Shown piece after piece: positions 41,239 through 51,755 of a DNA stretch of 64,000 bases; position 1 is the first letter of the stretch; each line of letters starts with the position of its first letter. The position numbers and the translations under genes were made by a program. The notes under the pieces are model-generated. The model was not told where the DNA came from, searched no databases, and saw nothing but the letters and a program-made list of their open reading frames with translations. The DNA lies in contig JAMWFC010000120.1 in the NCBI GenBank assembly GCA_027475525.1, positions 62,001 through 126,000 on the forward strand. The letters are read 5' to 3'. This stretch comes from Macrolepiota albuminosa (taxonomy: Eukaryota > Basidiomycota > Agaricomycetes > Agaricales > Agaricaceae).

Positions 41239-41965
41239 TGTCAGGTTCCGCTGAATCGGGGGCTTTCCGGGAAAGCGACGCCCTTACGATGCGGACTTGA
41301 TCTACGGATACTCGGGGGTCTGGAACTCCGGGGCTAGGACTCCGGGGTTCAAGACGAGGACAGGGTAATCCCGGGAAAGGGGACTAGAGTCCGGGGGTTT
41401 TGGATGAAAGTGGCTGGGAGTTAGAGGGGGTCGAGTCGTGAACCGGAGGTTCTAAGACGAGACCAAGTTAGTAACTTAAGAGTCGCGAAGTGCGTACCAA
41501 ACTTATAGCACGCGAATACCAAGGCGTGCCAGTCGAAGCGTACCAAACGAGGCGTACCAGTCAAACAAGAGGGCACGCAATAACCAATGTAATATCAAGA
41601 CTACCGAATACAACAAGGGACTACGCTATAAGTACTACGGGATCGGGTCTCGGGGTTCCGGGATGTCTGGGATGGGTTCCGGGGGTTATTGAGTAGCGGC
41701 AGGGGCTGTATACCGGGATCGCGCGTGTGGGGCGCGCGATCAATTGGCGCGGATGGAGCCGTGATGCGTGATGCGTGATGGCCGGCACGAGTCGCGTGAT
41801 CTGATCGTTGATCGGGGCTGGTGATGGCTGATGGCGGTCCTTGATGCGCGTGATGGCGGTGTCGGCGGTCGTGATGGCGGGGCGTGTCCTGGGGGTCGGA
41901 GGGAGGGTCCCGGAGGGTGTTCCGGGGGTGTCCCGGGGTGGGCCCGGAGGGGAGGGGTCGTGACA
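41239..41965 (-). repeat. 5' LTR of element A
   Basis: 727 bp, in all stretches compared the same as 30162-30888. Confidence 0.96.
41590..41632 (-). promoter_or_regulatory. Core promoter and predicted RNA 5' end of element A
   Basis: CTTATAG (41632-41626 on the minus strand) lies about 28 nt before AGTCTTGATATTA (41602-41590). If self-priming is right the transcript starts at 41602, giving a TATA box at the usual distance. The same pair is in the other A LTRs at 30555/30525 and near 9680. Confidence 0.65.
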
Positions 41966-43054
41966 CGTAGGATCATAGGACGCCCCCATTAGAGGTAACG
42001 GACAAACGTGACCATTGAGACCAAGGTGATCAATGAGTGCCATCACTGGATTTATCCATAAACCCCAGTCGGCAGAAGACGTGAAGCGAGGAATCGTGGT
42101 AAGGAGGGGCAACTTGGAGTCAATAGAAGCTGGCGCAGGTACTGGATTGGGAATTGCAATTGCTGGTGCGTAGGCATGATTGTAATTGGGTTGAGGTACA
42201 GGGGGATGTATCTCGTCGTAATGATTTGGGGGTGCCTGAGGTTCTACCCTGACTAGAGGAATTATAGGCTGATTTACAGCGGGAATATGTTGTGGGGCTG
42301 CAACGAATTGATTATGCAAAGGAAAAACCCCCACAAAATGACCAGCTATCGGTGCTTGGTGCGGAAGATGTGCAGCCTGCTGTGCTTGAAATTGATGAGG
42401 ATCTTGTTGAGCCAGAGGGTTGTTTATATGTTGATGAACGGGGAATGGAGCAGGAGCAGGCTGAGGCGTAGAGAGTGGAACAGCAGCAGGCCGAGGCGTA
42501 GTGTTGTAGAAGGCAGAAGGAGGGCGTGAAACTGGAATTGGAGAAGACCTGTGCTGGAATTGGGGAATGAAAGGACGAACAAAAACCAAGAGAGGACGAT
42601 AAAAATTCGGAACGGGAGAAGGAGGTGTAAACGTTGTATTGGGCAAGTGATTAACAGTAACAGACGGAGGGGAAGAATTAAGTTGTACTACAGTCAGAAC
42701 ACGAGGAAGTACAGGAGAAACATGAGAGACACGGACTGGAGTAGGAGCATGCAAAGGGTGAGAAGGGGGAACATTAGGTGCTGGTGTAGGTGTAATCGGT
42801 GATTGATTGTGAAAAGAAGCGGAAAAAGTAGACACTGCATGAGGAATGTAAGAACGAAAACGTTTTGGAGCTTCTGTATGGGAAGTTAAGACTAAAGTAT
42901 TCGCCGAATCAGGAGGAAAGTTGGCTATATGCGGAGGCAAATGACGAATGAAAGTTGATTGCGTGTTGGAACCATTTGAAGATGTCCCCGGCATTGGTCC
43001 TGAAGACGACGACGCTACCGGAGAATAATGACGATGATGAAAAGGATCAGTCAT
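41966..43054 (-). pseudogene. Ty1/copia gag, N-terminal piece
   Basis: The ATG at 43054 (MTDPFHHRHYSPVASSSSGP) opens a proline/serine-rich, long N-terminus. The conserved gag segment follows: SKLPLLTTIPRFTSSADWGL and ALIDHLGLNGHVCPL, then MGASYDPT. At 41966 element A interrupts; the frame reads on at 30156. The same frame is open upstream to 43129 without an ATG. Confidence 0.88.
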
Positions 43055-43179
43055 TGTGATGACTCTGAAAAATGAGATAACGACTGGGATATGTTCTGCA
43101 AAATCAAGTATATGCGGTGAATAAACCAAAAGGAGTGGCCTCTGGCTTCAAAGATAGTACAAGCAATCCATTAAAGGAT

Positions 43180-43189
43180 GCCCATAACC
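43180..43189 (-). promoter_or_regulatory. Ty1/copia primer binding site
   Basis: GGTTATGGGC on the minus strand, directly after the LTR. It matches the primer site type of Drosophila copia, complementary to the anticodon region of initiator methionine tRNA (half-tRNA priming). Confidence 0.7.
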
Positions 43190-43490
43190 TGTTGTACCAA
43201 TCTAATAGCCTAAGAGGATGCACGATCTAATAGCAACATAACAAGCCTCAGAGTCAATCAATGATGATAGAAAACCACTAAGATTATACCTAATAGCAAC
43301 ATAACACTAAGTCATAAGCTATTAGACATGTATCAATCATAAAGTATGGAGAACAGTCACTTACAGCCTCAGAGTCAATCAATGATGATAGAAAACCACT
43401 GAGGCTGTTTGAGACGTGACTGTGAAGTTGTAACTATAAGTCATGTGACCATATTCAAGCTGACCCAATCGTATAGTCTCCCGGCCAACA
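43190..43490 (-). repeat. 5' LTR of the Ty1/copia element
   Basis: About 301 bp. Minus strand starts TGTTGGCCGGGAG and ends GGTACAACA, an inverted TGTTG/CAACA pair. It has an internal duplication of about 36 bp, GCCTCAGAGTCAATCAATGA at 43245 and 43365. It abuts a C-type LTR at 43491. No 3' LTR of this copia is in the window. Confidence 0.75.
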
Positions 43491-43870
43491 ACTACTATTC
43501 AAACAAGTGTGGGCCCTTCAGCACTGCTTCCAGACCACTTATATAAGCCAGAGTTTGCCAGAGTTTGCCTCTTATTTGTGCAATTGTTTGTGTAGGCAAT
43601 TTTTGAGTTTTTAAGGTTTTGTTGTACTGTACAGTTGTTTCCCATGCTTCAGAGGCCCCAGAAGCATCCAATCTGGCATAGAGAATCCCTAGACTTGTTC
43701 TTTTTGGATCTCTCTCTGCCAGGTGAGTAGTTATTATGATATTGCTAGTATATATTCTAATACACTTTGGATCTCCCTCTGCCAGCTGTGTGACTGAGCC
43801 ACAGCCTCCAGAGATTGCCCTTACATTGACTTGTATCTACATTTATGCACTTATGACTGAGGAATGAAAC
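43491..43870 (+). repeat. C-type LTR without Tc1 (empty site)
   Basis: Reverse complement of the LTR at 12675-14617 without the Tc1. TATATAAG at 43540-43547. The region GTATATATTCTAATACAC near 43750-43767 is the unoccupied target. It may be the 5' LTR of element E or a solo LTR; the 3' edge (43841-43871) is uncertain. Confidence 0.7.
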
Positions 43871-43899
43871 ATTTTGGATGAGCACTGAGGTTGTTATTA

Positions 43900-46800
43900 G
43901 TGTTGACACTTATATGTTGATCATCATGCTAGAGATTGTCCTGAGAAGAGAAAAGCACTGACCTTGGCAGAATATAACAAGCAAAAACTGACATAGGCAA
44001 AGGCTGAGTTTTTGGGCAAGGGAAAGACAGAGAAGGAGAAGATTAGTAGTGTGTCCATCACAGTGGCAGCAGTGTTTGAGGAGTCCAATTTAGAGGAGTC
44101 CAGCAGTGATAGTGGCAGTGAATACATTATTCCATGGCATATCACTTACCCCTTGTTTTGTGTCAGAGCCTTATTGACACCAGCTCTCCTCCAGCATTGA
44201 TTTCTTCAACATTGGTGAAGACCTTGAAATTGAAGATGCATAAACTGGAGAGGCCATTAGCAGTGTCAGAAGTATTTTTTTCACAAGGATCTGAGTCACA
44301 AAGTCTGCTTTTAAAATACATCAAACTTGTAATAATATCACTGTATTCTCAATGGCAATCATACTCCCAAGTATTTATTGTATGTCTAAAATTACACATA
44401 GATATCATTCTTGGTTTCTATTTTTTAAAACGCAATAGATTAATCATTGATTCTGAGGCTGGCTCATTGACAGATAGATTAACAGGATTTGATTTGTTGT
44501 ATCTATCAGCTGCAAATGGTGTTCTTCCAAGAAAGACTAAAGAGCATTTTTAGATTTATCAGAGCAATTTAAAAACTCAGGATAAGAATAAAAGAGTATG
44601 GATATAGGAGAGACAAAAAGAAATAAAGAACCATTGGAAGCTTGTACATTTCAAATTAAATGCACTATTTGCAAAGCAAGCAGAGAAATTTGGAAAGCTA
44701 GAGGAACACACAGTGATAGGGGGCCTACAGTTGTTAGAGATAGTTTGTATCTGGATTGAGCAGTTAGCATGGAAAGAGAAGCTGAAAAAAATGTGTGTGT
44801 TAATAAAATATTGTTTTAAAAACTTGTTTCTAGCAGGGATTTCTCATGCAGACAAACTTCTGAATAGCGTCTATCATAAAATTCAGATTAAGCCCTTGGC
44901 AAAGATTATGGTGGCTTAGTTTTATTTCTGTCCATAGAAATATTGCAATAAATGGAAGACCTTAATTGATCAGCATGTTGCAGCAAAAAGAATCAGACCA
45001 TCATCCTCACCTTATGCAAGCCCTTTATTCATGATTCTTAAATTGAATCCAACTATTCTTCCTAAATAGGTAAACAATTACTGTTGCTTAAATACAAGCA
45101 TGGTTTCTGATTATTTTCTATTACTGTGAATTGATGACATCTTGATGGACTGCACTATGCTAGAGATGAAGGTGTGAAGAAAGATTGATTTGACAGATGT
45201 ATTTTTTCAAACCTTGATATACCTGGACAATATTAAGTATACAGCTATACTAACTCCATTCAGATTATGAGAATAGATTGTCATGCTGATAGGACTTCAA
45301 AATGCATCTGCCACACAACAACGTTGTGTCACACTCACTCTGTGAAAATACATTGGCAAGATTTGCCATGTCTATCTTGATGATGTCATAATTTGGTTGT
45401 TGTCAATCAAAGATCATGAGAAGAATGTTGCATTGATGTTGCAAGCATTGAAGGAAGCAAGTTTATTCTGTTTAATGAAAAAGAGTGACTTCTTTTGCAC
45501 TGAAATTGACTTTCTAGGTCATTATATTTGAAAAAGGGATATTGAGGCAAACTTGTCAAAGATGGAGAAAATATTGAACTAGCTGATTTTCAGGAAAGCA
45601 AAGCATGTTAGGCAGTTCCTTAGTTTGGTGCACTATATAGCAGTGTTTCTACCAGCTCTTGCAGAGCACACCTCTGTTCTCACATCACTTATATAGAAGA
45701 AGTTCAATGGCAATTTTCTGCCCTGGATGAAGACTCATCAGATTGCCTTTAATGGAATTAAAGCTCTTATTGTTGGATGTGATTATCTCATGACAATTAA
45801 TCATGAGACACCAAATATGAACAAGATTTTTGTTACGTGTGATGTGAATAAGAGGAGGACAGGAGCTGTGTTGTCATTTAGAAAGATATGGGAGACAGCA
45901 TGGCCTGTGGCTTTTGATTCACAACAATCAATACCAGCAGAGAAGAATTATCCAACATATGAGCATGAACTTTTAGTTATTGTCTGCACATTATACAAAT
46001 GGCATTCTGATTTGCTTGGCTTGACTTTTTCAATTTACATGGATCATAAGATGTTAAAGAACTTTGATACTCAAAAAAAACTATCAAAGAGACAAGCAAG
46101 ATGAATAGAATATATGTCACAATATAAGTATGACATAAATTATATAAAGGGCAAGGATAATACTGTGGCTAATGCATTGTCAAGAATACCAGATGGGAAT
46201 GAGGTTATGATGGAACAAGTTTTGATATTAAGAGAAGAGGAAACGATGTTAGAAGATATGAAGAAAGATTATAAAGAAGACCTGTATACACAATGGTTGC
46301 TTGCAGATGCTAAAGTGGATTTACTTAGAAATAGCATGAAACTATGAAATGGCCTGTTATTTGTAGAGAAACATTTAGTTGTGCTAAGATATAAGCAGTT
46401 GAGAAAAAGTTTGTTCAGAATTGCATATAATGAACTAGGACATTTTAGCACAAATAAAACTTATGCATCTCTGTGATACTCATCCTATTGGCCAAACATG
46501 CGGCAAGATCTGATTAATGGCTATATCTCATCCTGTATAGATTGTTAATGTAACAAAAGTCAAACTACAAAATCAAGAGGTCCTCTGCACCCTCTTTCTG
46601 TTTTTTATTATCATGTCAATTATATTCAAATAGTTTGGATGAAGGCCTTGCTGCAGATTTATTTTGGAATCATAAATATGGTAAACACATCTACTGGCTT
46701 TTCTTCATTTCAACTTAAATTGGAATTTTCTTCTCATGTTTTGTTACCTTTATATCTGCCACTACCCACAGACATGCTGGCAAAAGACCTTGCTCTCTGT

Positions 46801-47050
46801 ATATTGCAAGAAATTGAATTGAATTATTTAGAAGCTATAGACAATCTAATTATGTTCAAGATTAATCATGCAAATATACATTGTTTGCCTAAAATCAAAT
46901 ACAAGGTAGGGGATAAGATGATGCTGTTAACAGCCAATTGGCAAAGAAAATACATTCAGAAAAAGGATAGCTGGGTAGCAAAGTTTATGCTGAGATAGAA
47001 TAATCTGTTTGTAGTCCTTAAAGCTTTCTCTGAATCTTCATAATATGTTT
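43900..47050 (+). pseudogene. Decayed Ty3/gypsy element E, gag-protease to integrase remnant
   Basis: Plus strand. Basic/acidic gag end with GKGKTEKEKISS near 44010. Protease near 44170 (SLIDTSSPPALISS in place of DTG/DSG, then LDIILGFYFLKR-like sequence). The RT lies between 45000 and 45600 (PSSSPYASPLF, catalytic HVYLDDVIIW near 45370, FLGHYI). RNase H is at 45727-46190 (VTCDVNKRRTGAVLSF, AEKNYPTYEHELLVIV, IKGKDNTVANALSRIP). The integrase finger remnant (ELGHFSTNKTY, SSCIDC) is near 46430-46545. The integrase catalytic core is absent: after PLHPLSVFY the sequence jumps to the C-terminal part (PKIKYKVGDKMMLLTANW). Many stops. Confidence 0.82.
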
Positions 47051-47400
47051 TGGACTTATTACCATTAATAAGGATTTTGAATTGTTTCCATTTTATTGTT
47101 TGGAGATGCCAGAACCAATTGTTATAGAAGGCCAAAAGGATATAACAAAGTTACAGTTTTAATGAGAGCTTAAGTTCACACAGTACAGAATCACATCAGA
47201 CCGGTCTATTGACTATGTAGTGTAAAACAAAAATAAGCTGCTTAATAAGCAGCATATATCTAAATATTTATAATAATGTAAATAAAATTATATTATAATT
47301 AATTAATATATATATAATTTTATCTAATTCTACTAACTAAAAGCTATATGGCCTTGGCCACATAGTGCACTATGCTACACACTCCTCAATCAGACTGAGT
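47051..47400. other. Non-coding, with an A/T-only core
   Basis: No gene seen. Strongly A/T-rich tract at about 47230-47345, including TAATTAATTAATATATATAT. Confidence 0.5.
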
Positions 47401-50400
47401 TATAGTCTTGAAGCACCACAATAGTCAAACCATCAGTAAGTCTGGAACAGAGGCTATAGAAGAGTCCTTCAAAATGGATCGGCAGTTGTATTGTCTATGT
47501 TATAGTCGAGGAGGTTATCTTTAAGTGTGGGCTTGTGTGAGGTGCCTAATGGCCCTGTCTGAGGCAGAGAGTTGTCATAGTTCTGGAGTGAGGTCAATAG
47601 TTTGACCTATCATTGGTTCTTTGGGCTCAGGAAGAGCTCCATCATCAAATGGATAGTAGCACATCCAAAGCTTATAAGCATAAATGTCTTGCCTAATGAA
47701 GAGGTGCATTTCATTTTGGAATGCATCATCAAAAACACAACAATTTTCTTGCTGCTGTAGCAGCAGGCATTGACAATCACCAATGATGGCCTTGTGCTAC
47801 CCATCTTTCTTAGCAAGGAACTGGGGAGTCCTGTAGTGATTGAGGCATTAGAGCCTCTCATCATTGATCTCAGCAGCTTTTTGCTATAGCCAGTGGTCAG
47901 CAAAGAATATGTAGGCCAAGAAAATGACCCATAGGTGTATGCATAATTAGCCCAGCTGACCAGAATCTGATTGTGAATGAGGACACATAACATGTCTGAG
48001 GTGATGAAAACAGAGGAGGATTTTTTCAGGATGTCAACAGCCTGAGCCTTGAAATTAGAGTCTTGAGATTGGAGGAGCATAAATGGCTGCCTAAAACTGC
48101 CTTGTAGTCAGCAATGGCCTCCTTGTAGAGGCTGGGCTACACAAATACATATGCCATGTCTTTATACACTGTGAACTTGGAGGATCAGCTGGTGCAAATA
48201 GCACAAACAAGCACAAATCTGAATAGGCTGCACCAATGAATGTGCATGGCATGGTCCATGGCCAGACTAGTCCACATGTTGGGTATTTTAAAATGCCCAT
48301 ATGGTAGGGTGTAGGAGCCCAGATAATCCAAAGCAAATAGCTGCTTTGAGTCAGGAGAGTTCAGACCTACAAAGGTTAGTCTTTTATTTTCCTTGCAGTG
48401 ATAATCCATGAAGGAACAATCATACATGGGACTTGCTTCTACTCCTCGGCACTCACAAAAAGTACTGTGATTGTCCTGTATTGGACTTCACCAAGTAATT
48501 GGAATATTGTCCTGTCCTGGGCTGTAGAGTGACAATTGAGGATCACCCAATTAAACTTGATATCCTGCTTGATGCTGATGAATCAGCATAAACTAGTTGT
48601 TAATCAGTGCATAGAGCTGGCAGAGCTTCTGAGAGTTATAGGAGAATTTCTGAGATGCAACTTGATACACCTTGCTGTTGTGGGGGTGTCTATGCAATAT
48701 TGCCCAGTTTTTTGGCCTTAAAGGCCCTGGCTGCACAGGCCTCTTGTCTGATGAAGATAGTGTTGGTTGCTTGCAATTAGTAAAATTAAAGACTCAACAT
48801 TATACCAAAGAATGAGTTCTGGCACTTAATAGTGTGATTATAATAGATCACAATGCTGAGTGCATCAGAAATACACCCAGTTTCTTCTTTGAGGAGGGCA
48901 GTTCCTTGTTTGGTGCTCTTCTGCACACAACAGTCCATCTTTGCTTATTGATTACTGTTGTACTATTTATGCACCATATGTTGTACTGCAGTCTCATGCA
49001 GTACTAGAAATTCTATATGAGTCTCTTCAGGCTCCTCATACCACTTGTTATTGAAGGACGGTGATGGCAGCCTCTTTAGGACAGAACTTTTAGAATATAG
49101 GTCTATCACCCATACAAATTGAGGGCACCAGGCAGCTGGAAGGCCCTCCACCAATATAATGGGCAAAAAGGGAATGTTGGCTCCAGAAGCCCCTTTTGGA
49201 GCATCTTCAAAAAAGTGCACATTGATGTATGTATGCCCCTTCAGTTGCTTATCACAACAATCTTTTTAGGGTTGAGAAGCCTTAGTTTCAATGGAGTGTG
49301 CACTGATGCTTCAGGAACTCTGCTCCTCAGAGTGCATGGTAGATACCATGGATAGAGGTTGCAAAGACATGACCTCGGATATGCCACTGGCTAAGCACTG
49401 AATCAGCCAGGGAGTGGCTGGAACAGGGACATCATTGTAAAGGAGAATGTTCTGTCCTAGGCCAGCTTCCCAGCTGGAGATGGAAACACTCAACTAAGTC
49501 AAGCGGAAGAGTGTGTCCTCCACTTCTTGCTGACATGCCCTTTGACTAGAGTCAGTGTCCTGACTCAGAGGTGTTGTCTGCCATTTACAAGTGGCCAAAG
49601 GAGCAAGGAAATCAGTTTTGTGCTGTATGTGCATATGATCTATATTGTCCATCATCTAACTAATGAGAACAATGGCCTCTGCATCATGGAGAAATAACAA
49701 GTCTGCAGGTACATCGTACCTATTGTCTCCCAGACATTGGAGAAAAGCCAGGACAAGGTCTTAGTTGTGCATGGACTTGTCAGTCTGTGCTTTTTCTTTG
49801 TCATGTCAAGGACATGACTCTTTTTCTGAGCTGGGCTTGGGTTGGTGCAGCATTTTTAGCTACTGTAACAGAGAGAGCCTGGCCAGACTCTTCATGGTGC
49901 TTCACCCAGAAACTTGCTACTTGTTTCTATATTTAGAGCTTCTGTATTCTCAAATACCATTATTGCCAGCATGAGGAATGATATGCATCCCTCTGGGCTG
50001 TCAGCTGGCATTGTGGCCAACTAGAAAGCCGATTTGCCTCCCTTAGTGGGTGCCTCATACAAAGCACTATACTGAGGCATTGCACTCTAAGCTCCTGTTC
50101 AAGCTGGGGAGAACAGCATCATTGCCAGCATACCAGCCATATCTGGGTAGTGTGCCAGAGTCATAAATAGGGACAGAAATGGCAGTCCCATTGTTCTTCT
50201 CATTATTACTAGGGTTTGCCCCCATCTTGGTATTGCTTGGGGGCTAAATAGCCTCTGTACAGAACTTGCTGAGATTGGCCTCCAGCATAATGTGACGTAT
50301 ACATGCCTGCTGCTGTCTGTTAAGGTGAAAGACTGTCTGTGTATACAGGTTGGGCATAAAACTGTCCTGCATGAGTTGTTGTGGCTGATAGCTACTGATC

Positions 50401-50600
50401 ACCAGCTGCTGTGGCAGGTAGCCTGCTGCTAGTTGTTGCTGCTGCTGTAGGAAGCCCACAGCTTGCTACAATTGTTCCTACTGGGGCACATTTTAGATTT
50501 GTGGGGGAGCCATCTGCCTCTCTCTTCAGCCAACAGTATGCCTAATAGTGCAAACTCAAATGGCTGCTGCTGCTGATTCTTCTAGTCCATGATTGAAGAA
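47401..50600 (-). other. Decayed, unrecognised repeat-like region
   Basis: Minus-strand frames of 60-156 codons occur (48080-47610, 48427-48185, 49220-48963, 49493-49311), but none matches a family I know. At the right end a glutamine-rich segment (50459-50244, GFLQQQQQLAAGYLPQQL) is preceded by a CAG/CTG-rich tract near 50560-50590. CpG is scarce, as in the other decayed elements, so this is probably an old element, but the type cannot be given. Confidence 0.35.
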
Positions 50601-51755
50601 AGAAAGGAAAAAAGAAATTTTAAATTTCAAGACGTGTCTCAGCTACAGTTGCTGATCAACTCAGCTAAGCTGCAATTTGCACTGCCAATCACATTAAGTG
50701 CTAGCATGCTGATAGGCTTCTACTTGAGCTGAATGCATTAAGAGATACTATAGACCTACCAACACTTGACATACTAGAGACTCTAGCAGACTCAGGACAT
50801 TTCTGGCTTTGGTGCCCCATTACAGGCTTTACTTATTAGTCTCATCCAACATTTATCAGTCCTTCAGCACACACTATTCATTGACTTTAAGAATTTAAGA
50901 GGCTCAGAACTCGCTAGCACAACAGTGAAAAGATGACTCTAATCAAATCCTGATTAATTCCAAAAGAAGTTAGCATTAGGTGCTGCTATTTGACAAGGCA
51001 CTTCAATCAGAAGTCTAAAGAATCAATGATAACAGCACAGGATATACTCAAACCCAACATTTTAACTTATCAGAAATTGATTTAATGTTTAGTGCCAATA
51101 TTAGCGCTTATGGCATCTGTCAAGGATTTTCTGACCATACTCCAGAGTGGCCTGGCCAATCAGATTTACATTAAAAAATGAGCAAACTTGCACAATTCTA
51201 AGTAGTTTTAGAGTTACTGTGGCCAATTAGCTATAATGCTGTTGGTTGCTGTCACTCATGTATGGCTGGTCATCATTGACAGATTGCCATTAGCTAGAAC
51301 TACAAGGAGAGATGCTAATTGATAGTACTACAAATAGACTCATTTTAAATATAACAATGAATTATAACTCATTAAGTACCTAATTATACTCAGTATTCAA
51401 ATTATACTAGCTTGACCTGACTTTGTCACTATGTTGGGTGCTAGTCTTGTCTTTATTGTCTTTGTCATTTACAGTACCACCTATGGGCATATTTGCATTG
51501 TGCTATTCTTTCTCTTTCCAATATCTGTGCCTAAGCTATGGCGCTTACAGTTTGCTAGGTAGCATCTAAGGTACTATCATCTAGTGTATCATCTTATTAC
51601 ATTTGCTTGAGCACACCAGAACTCTGTCAGGACTTTTCACATACTATGCATGCCAGGTGCTAGAGATAGTGTTGTACTGTGTAACATCTAGCATACTCAA
51701 CTACAGTTGGTGTCATTATTTTGAAGCCTACTGCAAGAGGTTTTGTTAAGACAGA
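50601..51755. other. No gene recognised
   Basis: AT-rich sequence without sustained frames. It might hold a decayed LTR of the B copy that follows, but similarity to the B LTR was not evident by eye. Confidence 0.4.

Larger units (their letters stand above)
30162..41965 (-). mobile_element. Full-length Ty3/gypsy chromovirus element A with antisense gene
   Basis: Two 727-bp LTRs (TGTCAGG...GTGACA) that look identical, flanked by CGTAG (30157-30161 and 41966-41970), inserted in copia gag. Order in element sense (minus strand): 5' LTR, self-primer site, gag, pol with chromodomain, convergent antisense spliced gene, polypurine tract, 3' LTR. The assembled length of 11.8 kb includes about 1.1 kb of probable duplication artefact in gag/pol. 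Confidence 0.96.

Noticed and set aside
47230..47345. Replication origin or centromere from the A/T-only tract
   Set aside because: Only about 115 bp, single, and inside decayed transposons; no further support.
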